The notes beneath the pieces are model-generated. The model did not search any database. It worked only from the letters and a program-made list of their open reading frames with translations, and was not told where the DNA came from. This document shows positions 35,180-46,531 of a DNA stretch of 64,000 nt, piece by piece. Position 1 is the first letter of the stretch; every line of letters starts with the position of its first letter. The position numbers were made by a program, and so were the translations under genes. Source of the DNA: Photobacterium piscicola (GTDB lineage: Bacteria; Pseudomonadota; Gammaproteobacteria; Enterobacterales; Vibrionaceae); the NCBI RefSeq assembly GCF_900166965.1, contig NZ_FUZI01000012.1, forward strand, positions 16,662-80,661. The letters are read 5' to 3'.

Positions 35180-36025
35180 ATGGCAACAGTTACAGCTGCC
35201 CTAGTTAAAGAACTGCGTGAACGTACTGGCGCAGGTATGATGGATTGTAAGAAAGCACTAGTAGAAGCTAACGCTGATATTGAGCTAGCAATCGAAAACA
35301 TGCGTAAGAGCGGTGCTGCTAAAGCTGCTAAAAAAGCAGGTAACGTAGCAGCTGAAGGTACTATCATCATCAAAGATGCTGACGGTAAAGCAGCACTTGT
35401 TGAAGTAAACTGCCAGACTGACTTCGTTGCTAAAGATGGTAGCTTCCTTGCATTCGCTAACTCTGTTGCTGATGCAGCACTTGCTAGCCACGCAACAGTT
35501 GAAGAACTTCAAGCACAATTTGAAGAAGCACGTATCGAGCTAGTAGCTAAGATCGGCGAAAACATCTCTATCCGTCGCGTAGCATACATCGCTGGCGATA
35601 AGGTTTCTGCTTACACTCACGGTACTCGTATCGCAGTAGTTGTTGCTGGTAACGGCGACGAAGAAACACTTAAGCACATTGCAATGCACGTTGCTGCATC
35701 TAACCCTGAATACGTTAACCCATCTGACGTACCAGCTGAAGTTGTTGCAAAAGAGCGCGCAGTTCAAGTTGAAATCGCTATGAACGAAGGCAAGCCACAA
35801 GCTATCGCAGAGAAGATGGTTGAAGGTCGCATGAAGAAGTTCACTGGCGAAGTTTCTCTAACTGGCCAAGCTTTCATCATGGAACCTAAGAAAACTGTTG
35901 GCGACATCTTGAAAGAAACAGGCGCTACAGTAACTGACTTCGTACGTCTAGAAGTTGGTGAAGGTATCGAGAAAGCTCAAGAAATGAGCTTTGCTGAAGA
36001 AGTAGCAGCTGTTCAAAAAGGTTAA
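35180..36025 (+). CDS. tsf: Tsf, elongation factor Ts
   Basis: Guanine nucleotide exchange factor for EF-Tu. 281 residues with the N-terminal UBA-like domain ([20 protein letters not shown]), the exchange-core motif [11 protein letters not shown] near 75, and the dimer/C-terminal modules. Strong codon bias like rpsB. A strong terminator follows. Confidence 0.98.
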   Translation: MATVTAALVKELRERTGAGMMDCKKALVEANADIELAIENMRKSGAAKAAKKAGNVAAEGTIIIKDADGKAALVEVNCQTDFVAKDGSFLAFANSVADAALASHATVEELQAQFEEARIELVAKIGENISIRRVAYIAGDKVSAYTHGTRIAVVVAGNGDEETLKHIAMHVAASNPEYVNPSDVPAEVVAKERAVQVEIAMNEGKPQAIAEKMVEGRMKKFTGEVSLTGQAFIMEPKKTVGDILKETGATVTDFVRLEVGEGIEKAQEMSFAEEVAAVQKG

Positions 36026-36045
36026 TCCTTTTTAATCAGAATATC

Positions 36046-36078
36046 AAAGACCGCAACCGAGGTTGCGGTCTTTTTACA
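36046..36078 (+). terminator. Terminator of rpsB-tsf
   Basis: A perfect 13-base stem AAAGACCGCAACC...GGTTGCGGTCTTT with a two-base loop and a T-run. Confidence 0.9.
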
Positions 36079-36117
36079 ACTCTATATCTTAAAATCAGCC
36101 TGGAAGGTAAAAAAAAC

Positions 36118-36846
36118 ATGACCACAAACCCTAAACCAACTTATCAACGTATTCTTTTAAAACTAAGCGGTGAAGCTCTGCAAGGTAAAGAAGGATTTGG
36201 TATCGACGCTCAAGTTCTTGACCGCATGGCACAAGAAGTAAAAGAACTCGTTGAATTAGGTGTTCAAGTCGGCCTTGTTATCGGTGGCGGTAACCTATTC
36301 CGTGGTGCTGGCCTGGCTGAAGCAGGTATGAACCGAGTTGTGGGCGACCACATGGGTATGCTAGCAACGGTAATGAACGGCTTAGCAATGCGTGATGCGC
36401 TGCACCGTGCCTATGTGAACGCGCGAGTAATGTCTGCTATTCCTTTAAACGGCGTATGTGATAATTATAACTGGGCTGATGCAATCAGTCAGTTACGTCA
36501 AGGCCGCGTTGTTATTTTCTCTGCAGGTACAGGTAATCCGTTCTTCACAACAGATTCTGCTGCATGTCTTCGTGGTATCGAAATCGAAGCTGATGTAGTA
36601 TTGAAAGCAACAAAAGTTGAAGGCGTGTTTACGGATGATCCAGTTAAAAATCCAGATGCAACGCTTTGTGAACAGCTGAGCTACCAAGACGTACTTGAAA
36701 AAGAACTTAAGGTAATGGATTTAGCTGCATTTACCCTTGCTCGTGACCATAACATGCCAATTCGTGTATTTAACATGAATAAGCCAGGCGCATTACGCCG
36801 TGTCGTTATGGGTGAGCAAGAAGGTACGCTGATCACTAACGCTTAA
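36118..36846 (+). CDS. pyrH: PyrH, UMP kinase
   Basis: Hexameric UMP kinase, making UDP for pyrimidine and sugar-nucleotide synthesis; UTP-inhibited and GTP-activated in the family. 242 residues with [32 protein letters not shown] and the C-terminal [18 protein letters not shown]. Usual length. It begins about 40 bases after the tsf terminator. Confidence 0.97.
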   Translation: MTTNPKPTYQRILLKLSGEALQGKEGFGIDAQVLDRMAQEVKELVELGVQVGLVIGGGNLFRGAGLAEAGMNRVVGDHMGMLATVMNGLAMRDALHRAYVNARVMSAIPLNGVCDNYNWADAISQLRQGRVVIFSAGTGNPFFTTDSAACLRGIEIEADVVLKATKVEGVFTDDPVKNPDATLCEQLSYQDVLEKELKVMDLAAFTLARDHNMPIRVFNMNKPGALRRVVMGEQEGTLITNA

Positions 36847-36916
36847 GCCTTGTAAATTGATTAATATGGCGCTGACGCTCAGCGCTATGATGACAGCATA
36901 ATTTAAGGTATTTATC

Positions 36917-37474
36917 GTGATTAACGAAATCAAACAAGACGCGCAAACGCGCATGGAAAAAAGTGTTGATGCACTGAAAGGTCAATTGGTTAAAATTCGT
37001 ACTGGCCGTGCACATCCAAGCCTACTTGATACTATTTATGTTGAGTATTACGGCGCAAGCACACCGCTAAAGCAAGTTGCTAACGTGGTTGCTGAAGATT
37101 CACGTACATTAGCGATTACTGTCTTTGATCGTGAACTATCAGCGAAAGTTGAAAAAGCGATCATGATGTCTGATTTGGGCCTAAACCCAATGTCAGCAGG
37201 TACTGTTATTCGCGTTCCATTGCCACCACTAACAGAAGAGCGTCGTCGCGATCTAGTTAAGATTGTACGCGCAGAAGCTGAACAAGGCCGTGTTGCGGTA
37301 CGTAATATTCGTCGTGATGCAAACGCAACAGTTAAATCTTTACTAAAAGATAAAGATATTTCTGAAGATGATGATCGTCGCGCACAAGATGAAATTCAGA
37401 AACTAACAGATGAAGCTATCAAGAACATCGAAGCTGTTCTTGAAGTGAAAGAAAAAGAGCTAATGGAAGTTTAA
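36917..37474 (+). CDS. frr: Frr, ribosome recycling factor
   Basis: Splits post-termination ribosomes with EF-G. 185 residues, starting at GTG 36917 ([20 protein letters not shown]), the standard RRF start and length. [13 protein letters not shown] and the C-terminal helix [20 protein letters not shown] are typical. A small hairpin AGCGCT...AGCGCT lies in the gap after pyrH. Confidence 0.97.
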   Translation: MINEIKQDAQTRMEKSVDALKGQLVKIRTGRAHPSLLDTIYVEYYGASTPLKQVANVVAEDSRTLAITVFDRELSAKVEKAIMMSDLGLNPMSAGTVIRVPLPPLTEERRRDLVKIVRAEAEQGRVAVRNIRRDANATVKSLLKDKDISEDDDRRAQDEIQKLTDEAIKNIEAVLEVKEKELMEV

Positions 37475-37507
37475 AACTTCTTCTTAATTTAGCTGACCAA
37501 AGTTAAG

Positions 37508-37538
37508 GCGCTGTGCGGCAGCACGGCGCTTTTTTTTT
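37508..37538 (+). terminator. Terminator of frr
   Basis: The stem GCGCTGTGC...GCACGGCGC with one G-U pair is followed by T9, directly before the uppS ribosome site (GAGGG). Confidence 0.85.
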
Positions 37539-37549
37539 GAGGGATAAAT

Positions 37550-38311
37550 ATGGGACAACCTTCAATAGACGCTGTTCCTTCAGCCGACTATCTTCCACAG
37601 CATATCGCTGTAATCATGGATGGTAATGGTCGTTGGGCTAAAGCCAAAGGTAAAGCGCGAGTATTTGGCCATAAGGCCGGTGTAGAGGCGGTACGTAGGA
37701 CTGTTTCTACTGCAAATAGACTCGGAATTAAAGTTGTTACATTGTTTGCTTTCAGCAGTGAAAATTGGCGCCGTCCAGAGGATGAAGTCTCACTACTGAT
37801 GGAATTATTCATGACTGTTTTAGGTCGTGAAGTAAAAAGACTACATAAAAATAATATTCGATTATGTATTATCGGAGACAAAAGTCGCTTCAGTACTCGA
37901 ATGCAGAAAAAAATAGCTGCAGCAGAGTTGTTAACTGAAGGTAACACTGGGCTAGTGTTAAATGTCGCTGCTAACTATGGTGGTCAATGGGATATTCTCC
38001 AAGCGACTAAGCAAATGATGCAGCGAGTAGTAGAACAACAACTTGACATTGAATCTCTGACTGAACAAGATTTAGCGCAGGGGTTAGTGACTCAAGGCTT
38101 ACCGGATGTTGATCTATTAATTCGTACTAGTGGTGAATGCCGCATTAGTAATTTTATGCTGTGGCAAACGGCTTATGCTGAATTGTATTTCACTGAACAA
38201 CATTGGCCAGATTTTGATGAACAAAGTTTGGTAAATGCTGTGGCATGGTTTGTAAATCGTGAGCGCCGCTTTGGTTGTACTGGCGAGCAGATACAAGCTT
38301 TGTTAAAATAA
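37550..38311 (+). CDS. uppS: UppS, undecaprenyl diphosphate synthase
   Basis: Cis-prenyltransferase that makes the C55 lipid carrier for peptidoglycan and O-antigen. 253 residues with the catalytic Asp in [15 protein letters not shown] (near 25), [11 protein letters not shown] near 71, and the C-terminal [15 protein letters not shown] with AYAELYF for the Mg/diphosphate site. It begins the uppS-cdsA-dxr-rseP-bamA run of envelope genes. Confidence 0.97.
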   Translation: MGQPSIDAVPSADYLPQHIAVIMDGNGRWAKAKGKARVFGHKAGVEAVRRTVSTANRLGIKVVTLFAFSSENWRRPEDEVSLLMELFMTVLGREVKRLHKNNIRLCIIGDKSRFSTRMQKKIAAAELLTEGNTGLVLNVAANYGGQWDILQATKQMMQRVVEQQLDIESLTEQDLAQGLVTQGLPDVDLLIRTSGECRISNFMLWQTAYAELYFTEQHWPDFDEQSLVNAVAWFVNRERRFGCTGEQIQALLK

Positions 38312-38418
38312 AAAACATTATTTTCGCCAATGCACAATGTCGTGTGTTGGCGTTATTGTTTAAGTAACGGGCATCGCCCAATACTGAATATTATATTTCC
38401 TATAAAAGAGGACGCAGC

Positions 38419-39267
38419 TTGCTTAAGCAACGAATTATTACCGCGTTAATCCTCGCGCCACTCGTCATTGCAGGGATTTTTTTTCTGCCGTTACCCGCTT
38501 TTATTATTGCGATGGCTGCAATAACCTTAGTCGGTTTTTGGGAGTGGACGCAGTTTGTTAACGCATCATCGCGTATTAAAGCAATGATTTTACCGAGTGT
38601 TACGTTGGTAGCAAGTATTGCACTATTACCCACAGATCCCGCGTCACTCTCTCATCCCGGTGGTATTTATCGCACTATATTGCTTATTGGTGGGTTGTGG
38701 TGGCTTGTCGCATCTGCATTGGCGATCAGTTATCCCAAAAGTGCGGATTTTTGGTCTAAAAAACCATTTCTAAAGCAAATTTTTGGTTTGCTCACATTAT
38801 TGCCTTTTTTTTGGAGTATTTTAATGCTCCGAGCCGTGAATTATGACAATAATCCGTATCACGGTGCTTGCTTAGTTTTACTTGTGTGCTTATTAGTGTG
38901 GGCAGCCGATACTGGCGCTTATTTCTCTGGCAAGCGCTTTGGTAAGCATAAGATGGCGCCGGCAGTTAGCCCAAATAAAACCATTGAAGGTTTAATTGGT
39001 GGCGCTTGTTTAGCAATATTTATTACTTGGCTAGGATCGCATTTATTGTCGATTGAGTTCACATCATTAGGCCAACTGTTCTTTATTGCTATTGTTACTG
39101 TGATTATTTCGGTATTAGGCGACTTAGTTGAAAGTATGTTCAAGCGTGTTTCCGGCATAAAAGATAGCGGTAATATTTTACCGGGACATGGTGGAATACT
39201 GGATCGTATTGACAGCTTAACGGCGGCGATACCTGTATTTGCATTACTCTATCTGTGGCTAATATAA
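38419..39267 (+). CDS. cdsA: CdsA, phosphatidate cytidylyltransferase
   Basis: Integral membrane enzyme making CDP-diacylglycerol, the branch point of phospholipid synthesis. 282 residues, about eight membrane spans, with the signature KDSGNILPGHGGILDRIDS near the C-terminus. It starts with TTG at 38419 (MLKQRIITALILAPLV) behind AGAGGA; no better ATG exists in the N-terminal part. Confidence 0.95.
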   Translation: MLKQRIITALILAPLVIAGIFFLPLPAFIIAMAAITLVGFWEWTQFVNASSRIKAMILPSVTLVASIALLPTDPASLSHPGGIYRTILLIGGLWWLVASALAISYPKSADFWSKKPFLKQIFGLLTLLPFFWSILMLRAVNYDNNPYHGACLVLLVCLLVWAADTGAYFSGKRFGKHKMAPAVSPNKTIEGLIGGACLAIFITWLGSHLLSIEFTSLGQLFFIAIVTVIISVLGDLVESMFKRVSGIKDSGNILPGHGGILDRIDSLTAAIPVFALLYLWLI

Positions 39268-39288
39268 TTAATAACAGCCATCTTTTCT

Positions 39289-39317
39289 AAAGGCAGCTAT
39301 TTCGCTGCCTTTTTTGT
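39289..39317 (+). terminator. Terminator-like hairpin between cdsA and dxr
   Basis: AAAGGCAGC...GCTGCCTTT followed by T. It lies only ~17 bases before the dxr start, so it may attenuate rather than fully stop the operon. Confidence 0.75.
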
Positions 39318-39333
39318 AACTGTAAGTGATTTT

Positions 39334-40530
39334 ATGCGTAAGTTAACGATTCTTGGTGCTACGGGCTCGATTGGCAGTAGTACCTTAGCGGTAGTCGCTC
39401 AAAACCTTGATTCTTTTGAAGTTACCGCATTAGCTGCGGGTTCTAATGTCGACAAAATGTTTGAACTGTGTCAACAATGGCGACCGAAATATGCGGCAAT
39501 GGCATCTGTAACTGCCGCTGAACAACTTAACAACTTAGTGGTGCAAGCAGGGTTAAACATTCAAGTCTCTGGTGGTGATGACGCTATTTGTCACGTCGCA
39601 GCATTAGATGAAGTTGATACGGTTATGGCTGCCATCGTTGGTGCTGCAGGTTTATTACCTACTATGGCTGCGGTTAAAAAAGGTAAGCGCATTTTATTAG
39701 CCAATAAAGAAGCATTGGTTATGACCGGGCAGATGTTTATTGATGCCTGTGAAAAATACGGGGCAGAATTATTGCCCGTTGATAGCGAACATAATGCTAT
39801 TTTTCAAGCATTACCTGCTGAAATTCAACGCCGTATGGGACGTTGTGATTTAGCGGCTCATGGCGTTAGTAAGGTATTATTAACCGGTTCCGGTGGTCCG
39901 TTCCGCTATACTGATATCAATACATTAGATGCTGTTACACCGGCAATGGCGATTGCACATCCGAATTGGTCTATGGGACCTAAAATTTCGGTTGATTCTG
40001 CAACCATGATGAATAAAGGCTTGGAATACATTGAAGCGCGATGGTTATTCAATGCCAGTCGCGAACAAATGCAGGTGATTATTCACCCACAATCAGTGAT
40101 CCACTCAATGGTGCAATATAAAGACGGTTCAGTCATCGCACAGATGGGATTACCTGATATGTGCACGCCAATTGCATGTGCAATGGCATACCCACAACGG
40201 ATTGAATCTAGCGTGGCACCACTTGATTTTAGTCAGATCGGTGAGTTTACTTTCATGGCTCCTGATTTTGATCGCTATCCATGTTTGAAACTGGCTATTG
40301 ATGCTTGCTATAAAGGTCAAGCAGCAACCACCACCTTAAATGCGGCCAATGAAATTGCTGTTGCTGCCTTTTTAGCCAATGAAATTCTTTTTACTGATAT
40401 TGCGAAAGTAAACAAGTTAGTGTTAGACACCGCAGTATTAACTGAACCTAATGATATTGATGCCGTAATGGTGCTCGATAAACAAGCGCGTGAGCTTGCT
40501 TTAGACATTATTGCGAAGGAATTTGCATGA
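39334..40530 (+). CDS. dxr: Dxr, 1-deoxy-D-xylulose 5-phosphate reductoisomerase
   Basis: The committed step of the MEP isoprenoid pathway (also written IspC). 398 residues with the NADPH loop [14 protein letters not shown] at the N-terminus, [13 protein letters not shown] near 150 (metal Asp/Glu), and [20 protein letters not shown] near 225. The stop overlaps the rseP start by 4 bases (ATGA). Confidence 0.98.
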   Translation: MRKLTILGATGSIGSSTLAVVAQNLDSFEVTALAAGSNVDKMFELCQQWRPKYAAMASVTAAEQLNNLVVQAGLNIQVSGGDDAICHVAALDEVDTVMAAIVGAAGLLPTMAAVKKGKRILLANKEALVMTGQMFIDACEKYGAELLPVDSEHNAIFQALPAEIQRRMGRCDLAAHGVSKVLLTGSGGPFRYTDINTLDAVTPAMAIAHPNWSMGPKISVDSATMMNKGLEYIEARWLFNASREQMQVIIHPQSVIHSMVQYKDGSVIAQMGLPDMCTPIACAMAYPQRIESSVAPLDFSQIGEFTFMAPDFDRYPCLKLAIDACYKGQAATTTLNAANEIAVAAFLANEILFTDIAKVNKLVLDTAVLTEPNDIDAVMVLDKQARELALDIIAKEFA

Positions 40531-41882
40531 TTGAATTTATCCGTAATTTAAGCGCTTTTTTAGTTGCTCTTGGTATTCTGATCGCCGTTCACGAGTTTGG
40601 CCATTTTTGGGTCGCTCGTCGTTGTGGTGTCTATGTTGAACGCTTTTCTATTGGCTTTGGTAAAGCTTTATTTAATCGCGTCGGTAAAGATGGTACAGAA
40701 TACACATTAGCGCTGATACCACTGGGTGGTTACGTGAAAATGCTTGATGAGCGGGTAGCTGAGGTTCCGCCTGAGAAACGTCATATGGCGTTTAATAATA
40801 AGAAAATTTGGCAACGAAGTGCTATTGTTGCGGCAGGTCCAATGGCAAATTTTGTGTTTGCTATCTTTGCTTATTGGGTGGTGTACCTGATTGGCGTGCC
40901 TGCTTTAAAGCCTGTTATCGGTGAAGTTGCGCCACAATCTATTGCGGCGAAAGCGGGAATTATTCCAGGAATGGAACTAAAATCAGTTTCTGGACTCGAA
41001 ACATCTGATTGGGAATCTGCCAATATGGCATTAATTTCTCAAATTGGAGATAAGCAAGTTGTGATAACTGCACAAGAGCCTGACAGTTCGGTTGTGGTTT
41101 CACGTACACTTGATTTAACCGACTGGTCTTTTGATCCTGAATCCCAGCGCGTGTTGACGACATTAGGTATTTCGCCATTTACACCGCCAATTACGCTAAC
41201 TGTTTCACAACTTGTTGATAATAGTGCAGCAATTGATGCAGGATTTGAATTAAATGATAAGATTGTCGCTGTTGATGATAAATCAGTAACGCAGTGGCAG
41301 CAATTTGTTGATGCTGTTCGTAGTCATCCAGGCAAAACGCTACAAGTTGAAGTTTTACGTGATGGGGAACCAGTGATGTTATCATTGACACCTCGTGTAA
41401 AAGTTGAAGCTGATGGTAAAGAAGTTGGCTATGTAGGATTGGCACCAAGTATTGAACCTTGGCCAGCATCGTACAAAGTGAATTTACAGTTTGGTCCAAT
41501 TGATGCGGCGATCAAAGCGACCGAAAAAACCGGTCAATTAGTGTCACTAACGTTTGATATGGTCACTAAGCTTGTGACTGGTGATGTTGCAATGAAAAAC
41601 CTTAGTGGACCGATATCTATCGCTAAGGGAGCCGGAATGACCGCCGAATTTGGCTTAGTCTATTTCCTCGGTTTCTTAGCCTTGATCAGTGTTAACCTAG
41701 GCATTGTAAACCTATTACCTTTACCTGTGCTTGATGGCGGACATTTAATGTTCTTTGCTATCGAGGCGGTAACTCGTCGTCCTGTATCTGAACGAATTCA
41801 GGATATTGGCTATAGAGTGGGATCAGCCATTTTGGTTGCGTTAATGGCGGTTGCGCTATTCAATGATTTTACCCGACTTTAA
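40527..41882 (+). CDS. rseP: RseP, site-2 intramembrane zinc protease
   Basis: Inner-membrane protease that cuts RseA after DegS in the sigma-E envelope stress response and clears signal peptides. 451 residues: HEFGH zinc motif in the first span (near 22), two PDZ domains (about 125-310), and [13 protein letters not shown] in the later span with the third zinc ligand Asp. It is translationally coupled to dxr and followed by bamA, whose substrates trigger the same stress response. Confidence 0.97.
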   Translation: MIEFIRNLSAFLVALGILIAVHEFGHFWVARRCGVYVERFSIGFGKALFNRVGKDGTEYTLALIPLGGYVKMLDERVAEVPPEKRHMAFNNKKIWQRSAIVAAGPMANFVFAIFAYWVVYLIGVPALKPVIGEVAPQSIAAKAGIIPGMELKSVSGLETSDWESANMALISQIGDKQVVITAQEPDSSVVVSRTLDLTDWSFDPESQRVLTTLGISPFTPPITLTVSQLVDNSAAIDAGFELNDKIVAVDDKSVTQWQQFVDAVRSHPGKTLQVEVLRDGEPVMLSLTPRVKVEADGKEVGYVGLAPSIEPWPASYKVNLQFGPIDAAIKATEKTGQLVSLTFDMVTKLVTGDVAMKNLSGPISIAKGAGMTAEFGLVYFLGFLALISVNLGIVNLLPLPVLDGGHLMFFAIEAVTRRPVSERIQDIGYRVGSAILVALMAVALFNDFTRL

Positions 41883-41918
41883 TAAATGCGTATTTAGCAA
41901 GGAATAATCAGTACAGTA

Positions 41919-44324
41919 ATGGCGATTAAAAAACTGTTAGTCGCATCGCTGCTTTTGACAAGTAGCGTTGCGCATAGCGCGGAAAATAAATTTGTAGTTG
42001 ATAACATTCGTTTTGAAGGTCTTCAACGAGTCACTATGGGTGCAGCATTGTTAAAGATGCCTGTTCGTGTCGGTGATACTGTTGATCCACAGGATATTTC
42101 AGCATTAATCAAATCTCTTTATTCTTCCGGCAACTTTGAAGATATTAAGGTCTATCGAGACGGTAATACGTTATTGGTTGATGTAAAAGAGCGTCCAACG
42201 ATTGCTGATATCACTTTTGCTGGCAATAAAGCTATCAAAGATGAGCAATTAAAAGAAAATCTTGAAGCATCAGGTTTACGTGTTGGTGAAGCGCTAGATA
42301 GAACAACATTATCTAAGATTGATAAAGGTCTAGAAGATTTTTACTACAGTGTGGGTAAATATAACGCTACTGTAGAAGCGGTTGTGACGCCTTTGCCTCG
42401 TAACCGTGTTGATATTAAATTCGTTTTCACTGAGGGTGTATCCGCTAAAATTAAGCAGATCAATATCCTTGGTAATCATGTTTTCAGTGATGCTGATTTG
42501 GTCGGTAAGTTTAAGCTTAAGGACAGTGTGCCTTGGTGGGACTTTATGGCGAATGAAAAGTATCAAAAACAAGTTCTGCAAGGCGACTTAGAAACATTAC
42601 GCTCACAGTATCTCAATAATGGTTATTTAAAGTACCGCTTAGAATCAACGCATGTTGCAATCTCTCCTGATAAAAAAGGCGTGTACATTACTTTAAAAAT
42701 TCATGAAGGTGAGCAATACAAGGTTAAAAACGTTAAGTTCCAAGGTGACGTTAGTGGCCGTGTTGCTGAGTTTGATAAGTTAGTAACCTTTAAAGCAGGC
42801 AGTGTCTATAATGGTGCTGAAGTAACAGCCTTAGAAGAAGCTGTTAAGCGTGACTTAGGTAAAGCAGGTTATGCTTACCCTAAAGTGACCATCATGCCTG
42901 AGTTTGATGATGCTGCACATCAAGTATCCTTGATCGTTAATGTTGAACAAGGTAAGCGTGTATATGTGCGAAATATTGAATTTAGTGGTAATAACACCAC
43001 TAAAGATGAAGTATTACGTCGTGAAATGCGCCAAATGGAAGGTTCATGGCTCAACGCTAAATCAATTGAAACGGGTAAGCAACGTCTAAACCGTACTGGT
43101 TTCTTTGAAAATGTTGATGTACAAACTGTCCGTGTTCCTGGTTCTGATGATCAGGTTGATGTGAAGTACAAAGTTAAAGAAGCGAACTCTGGTAGTGTCA
43201 ATTTCGGTGTGGGTTACGGTACTGAATCAGGTATTAGTTTCCAGGCGGGTTTAACCCAGAAAAACTTCTTGGGTACAGGTAATTTATTTGGCATTAATGC
43301 AATGACCAATGATTACTCTAAGAACATTAGCCTTGAATACAAAGATCCGTACTTCACGATTAACAACGTTAGTCTTGGTGGTAAGATTTACTACAACGAG
43401 TTTGAAGCATCAGATGCTAATATCTCGGATTACACCAACCAAAGTTACGGTGCAAGTTTAACATGGGGCTTCCCATTTAATGAATTGAACTACTTTGATT
43501 TTAGCTTGGGTTATGATCATAACAAGATCTCTAATATTCAAGATTACTATCAGATTGAGCAATTTAAGAAGATCCATGGCTTTGATGAAAACAGTGATAA
43601 TGCGATTGAACTTGATGACTTCAGCTGGAGTATTTCATGGACGCGTAACCATTTAAACCGTGGTTATTTCCCAACATCAGGTAATTACCAGAATGCATCA
43701 TTTAAGATGACCATTCCGGGGTCGGATTCACAGTACTTCAAGACGCAATATGATGTTCGCCAGTACATTCCATTAACAGAAAAACAAGACTACACCTTAT
43801 TACTTCGTGGTAAGTTGGGTTACGGCAATGGTTACGGTAAAACAGATAATGGCAGCGATCAGCTAATGCCATTCTACGAAAACTATTATGCGGGTGGTTT
43901 TACAACTATTCGTGGTTTCCGTTCTAATACTGTGGGCCCTAAAGCTGTGTATGGTGAAGGCCAAGGTAACAACCAACAAGGTGTTGTTAGTGATGAGTCT
44001 ACAGGTGGTAATGCTATTGCTCTAGCAAGTATGGAATTAATTGTTCCAACACCATTTGCTTCACAAGAAGTTAAAAACCAAGTACGTACGAGCTTCTTCG
44101 TTGATGCTGGTTCGGTGTGGGATACTGAATTCCACCCTGATTATACTAACGCGAGTTCATTACCAGATTATTCAGATCCCGGTATGATTCGAGCGTCGTA
44201 CGGTGCTGCATTACAGTGGATGTCCCCAATGGGTCCACTTGTATTCTCGGTTGCGAAACCAATCAAGAAATATGAAGGGGATGATGAAGAGTTCTTCACA
44301 TTCACCATTGGTCAGTCATTCTAA
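41919..44324 (+). CDS. bamA: BamA, outer membrane protein assembly factor
   Basis: Core of the BAM machine that folds beta-barrels into the outer membrane. 801 residues: a signal peptide (KKLLVASLLLTSSVAHSA), five POTRA domains (about 22-420), and a 16-strand barrel ending in the aromatic signature FTFTIGQSF. The loop-6 motif of the Omp85 family is seen as TIRGFRSN near 665. Complete. skp follows 17 bases later. Confidence 0.98.
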   Translation: MAIKKLLVASLLLTSSVAHSAENKFVVDNIRFEGLQRVTMGAALLKMPVRVGDTVDPQDISALIKSLYSSGNFEDIKVYRDGNTLLVDVKERPTIADITFAGNKAIKDEQLKENLEASGLRVGEALDRTTLSKIDKGLEDFYYSVGKYNATVEAVVTPLPRNRVDIKFVFTEGVSAKIKQINILGNHVFSDADLVGKFKLKDSVPWWDFMANEKYQKQVLQGDLETLRSQYLNNGYLKYRLESTHVAISPDKKGVYITLKIHEGEQYKVKNVKFQGDVSGRVAEFDKLVTFKAGSVYNGAEVTALEEAVKRDLGKAGYAYPKVTIMPEFDDAAHQVSLIVNVEQGKRVYVRNIEFSGNNTTKDEVLRREMRQMEGSWLNAKSIETGKQRLNRTGFFENVDVQTVRVPGSDDQVDVKYKVKEANSGSVNFGVGYGTESGISFQAGLTQKNFLGTGNLFGINAMTNDYSKNISLEYKDPYFTINNVSLGGKIYYNEFEASDANISDYTNQSYGASLTWGFPFNELNYFDFSLGYDHNKISNIQDYYQIEQFKKIHGFDENSDNAIELDDFSWSISWTRNHLNRGYFPTSGNYQNASFKMTIPGSDSQYFKTQYDVRQYIPLTEKQDYTLLLRGKLGYGNGYGKTDNGSDQLMPFYENYYAGGFTTIRGFRSNTVGPKAVYGEGQGNNQQGVVSDESTGGNAIALASMELIVPTPFASQEVKNQVRTSFFVDAGSVWDTEFHPDYTNASSLPDYSDPGMIRASYGAALQWMSPMGPLVFSVAKPIKKYEGDDEEFFTFTIGQSF

Positions 44325-44341
44325 TTTTTAAGGAGAGTCTT

Positions 44342-44851
44342 TTGAAACAGTGGATTAAAGCAGCAAGTTTAGGTTTAGTAATTTTATCTTCATCTATGTA
44401 CGCTAATGCGGCAGAAGCTGCACAAAAAATTGGTTACGTGTCTACAGGTCAGGCTATGTCTGAGTTAGCTACACGTTATAAAGTACAAGAGAAATTGCAA
44501 AAAGAATTCAGCGGCCGTGTGGCAGCTTTACGTTCGATTGAAGGTAAAATGAAAACCAAAATCGAAAAGATGAAGCGTGATGGTGAACTAATGACGCCAA
44601 CACAACGTACTGACATTCAACGTCAACTTGCAGCCCTTGATTCTGATTATAAGCTAAAAGCAAAAGCGTTAGCTGAAGATCAACGTCGTCGTGGTATGGA
44701 AGAAGAGCAAAAGCTTGTTAAGAAAATCCGTACAGCGATCGACACTGTAGCGAAGAAAAATGGTTACAATGTTGTGCTAGATGCACAAGCAGTATTGTTT
44801 GCAAGTAAGAGCGATGACTTATCATCTAAAGTTATTGCAGCAGTAAAATAA
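44342..44851 (+). CDS. skp: Skp, periplasmic chaperone for outer membrane proteins
   Basis: Trimeric periplasmic chaperone that carries unfolded outer-membrane proteins to BamA. 169 residues: a signal peptide ending near ANAAEA, then an OmpH/Skp body with long charged helices. It starts with TTG at 44342 (MKQWIKAASLGLVIL) behind AAGGAG. A family-typical length. Confidence 0.95.
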   Translation: MKQWIKAASLGLVILSSSMYANAAEAAQKIGYVSTGQAMSELATRYKVQEKLQKEFSGRVAALRSIEGKMKTKIEKMKRDGELMTPTQRTDIQRQLAALDSDYKLKAKALAEDQRRRGMEEEQKLVKKIRTAIDTVAKKNGYNVVLDAQAVLFASKSDDLSSKVIAAVK

Positions 44852-44908
44852 AGCAGTAACCCTGTGGTAAACGTTGTAGCTGGCGAATTCAGCTGCAACT
44901 TTTGATCT

Positions 44909-44932
44909 AACAGCCACCTCTAGGTGGCTGTT
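44909..44932 (+). terminator. Hairpin between skp and lpxD
   Basis: AACAGCCACCT...AGGTGGCTGTT is a strong stem with only a short T-tract after it. It may stabilise the skp mRNA 3' end or partly end transcription. Confidence 0.5.
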
Positions 44933-44954
44933 GTTACAAGAGAGATAGGATAAA

Positions 44955-45983
44955 ATGGCTGTAATTACTCTTGCTGAATTAGCGGATAAATTAGGTGCAG
45001 AGCTCCATGGCGATGACACAACTGAAATTCACTCAATAGCTGCGATGGGCAAGGCTACTACAGGGCAAATCACGTTCCTTTCTGATAGCAAGTACCGTCA
45101 ACAGCTTACTGAGTGTCAAGCGGATGCAGTAATGCTACGAGAAGCGGATGTCGAATTTTTCAAAGGCAACAAGCTCGTCGTAAAAGATCCTTATCTTAGC
45201 TATGCGTTAGTGGCTCAACTTCTTGATACAACACCTGTTGCGGCGACTGATATTGCTGCTTCAGCTTATATTGATCCAACAGCTACGGTTGGTAGTAATG
45301 TTGCTATTGGCCACAATGCTGTGATCGAAGCTGGCGTACAATTGGGCGATAACGTTCAAATTGGTGCGGGTTGTTTTATCGGTAAAAATGCCATTATTGG
45401 TAACAACACCAAGTTGTGGGCAAATGTCACTATCTATCATGATGTAGTGCTAGGTTCACAATGTCTTGTGCAATCAAGTACCGTTATTGGTGCTGATGGT
45501 TTCGGTTATGCGAATGATAAAGGTGAGTGGGTTAAGATCCCTCAGTTAGGTTCGGTACGCATTGGCGATCGCGTTGAAATTGGTGCTTGTACTACTATTG
45601 ACCGTGGTGCACTAGAAGATACTATTATTGCTGACAATGTGATTATTGATAACCAAATGCAAATCGCCCATAACGTGCAGATCGGCTATGGTACAGCAAT
45701 GGCGGGTGGTACTATTGTGGCTGGCAGTACTACAATTGGTAAATATTGTATTATTGGTGGCGCTTCTGTACTCAATGGTCATATCAAGATTGCTGATGGC
45801 GTAACCATTACCGGTATGGGAATGGTCATGCGTAGTATTGAAGATAAAGGTATGTATTCTTCAGGTATTCCGCTGCAACCTAACAAAGAGTGGCGTCGAA
45901 CAGCTACCCGGGTTCATCGCATTGATGATATGAATAAACGTCTAAAGGCAGTTGAAAAACAACTTAAAGCCAACGACGAATAA
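44955..45983 (+). CDS. lpxD: LpxD, UDP-3-O-(3-hydroxyacyl)glucosamine N-acyltransferase
   Basis: Third step of lipid A synthesis, adding the N-linked hydroxyacyl chain. 342 residues: an N-terminal uridine-binding domain, then a left-handed beta helix of hexapeptide repeats ([20 protein letters not shown] and following), and a C-terminal helix. The catalytic His lies in [12 protein letters not shown] near 239. After the stop a weak GGCCT...AGGCC hairpin with a T-tract (46003-46026) precedes fabZ. Confidence 0.97.
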   Translation: MAVITLAELADKLGAELHGDDTTEIHSIAAMGKATTGQITFLSDSKYRQQLTECQADAVMLREADVEFFKGNKLVVKDPYLSYALVAQLLDTTPVAATDIAASAYIDPTATVGSNVAIGHNAVIEAGVQLGDNVQIGAGCFIGKNAIIGNNTKLWANVTIYHDVVLGSQCLVQSSTVIGADGFGYANDKGEWVKIPQLGSVRIGDRVEIGACTTIDRGALEDTIIADNVIIDNQMQIAHNVQIGYGTAMAGGTIVAGSTTIGKYCIIGGASVLNGHIKIADGVTITGMGMVMRSIEDKGMYSSGIPLQPNKEWRRTATRVHRIDDMNKRLKAVEKQLKANDE

Positions 45984-46075
45984 TTTTTTATCAGCATTGA
46001 CTGGCCTGCCTTGTGTAGGCCGTTTTGCATTTTCATCGCATATTTTTTATATCTTTTTAAGACAGGAATTTAGTT

Positions 46076-46531
46076 TTGACGACCGAAAATAAGACGTTAA
46101 ACATCACCGAAATTCAGGCACTTCTTCCTCATCGTTACCCATTTCTTATGATTGATCGTGTAACCAATTATGATGAAGGTAAAACCTTAACCGCTATTAA
46201 AAATGTTTCTGTCAATGAGCCACAATTTACGGGTCACTTCCCTAATATGCCAGTATTTCCTGGTGTGTTGATTTTAGAAGCAATGGCACAAGCAACAGGT
46301 TTATTAGCGTTTAAAACCTTTGGTGCGCCAGCAGAAAATGAACTGTACTACTTTGCTAGCATTGATAAAGCAAAGTTTCGTAAGCCAGTAGTACCTGGTG
46401 ATCAAATGATTCTTGAAGTTGAATTTATTAAAGAACGTCGTGGTATCGCGTTATTTAATGGTATCGCTAAAGTTGATGGCGAAACGGTATGTTCAGCAGA
46501 ACTTAAGTGTGCGAGACGAGTATTCTCATGA
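46076..46531 (+). CDS. fabZ: FabZ, 3-hydroxyacyl-ACP dehydratase
   Basis: Dehydrates 3-hydroxyacyl-ACP in fatty acid synthesis and so competes with LpxA for the C14 hydroxyacyl pool. 151 residues in a hot-dog fold, with [20 protein letters not shown] holding the catalytic His and Glu. It starts with TTG at 46076 ([20 protein letters not shown]). The stop TGA overlaps the lpxA ATG. Confidence 0.96.
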   Translation: MTTENKTLNITEIQALLPHRYPFLMIDRVTNYDEGKTLTAIKNVSVNEPQFTGHFPNMPVFPGVLILEAMAQATGLLAFKTFGAPAENELYYFASIDKAKFRKPVVPGDQMILEVEFIKERRGIALFNGIAKVDGETVCSAELKCARRVFS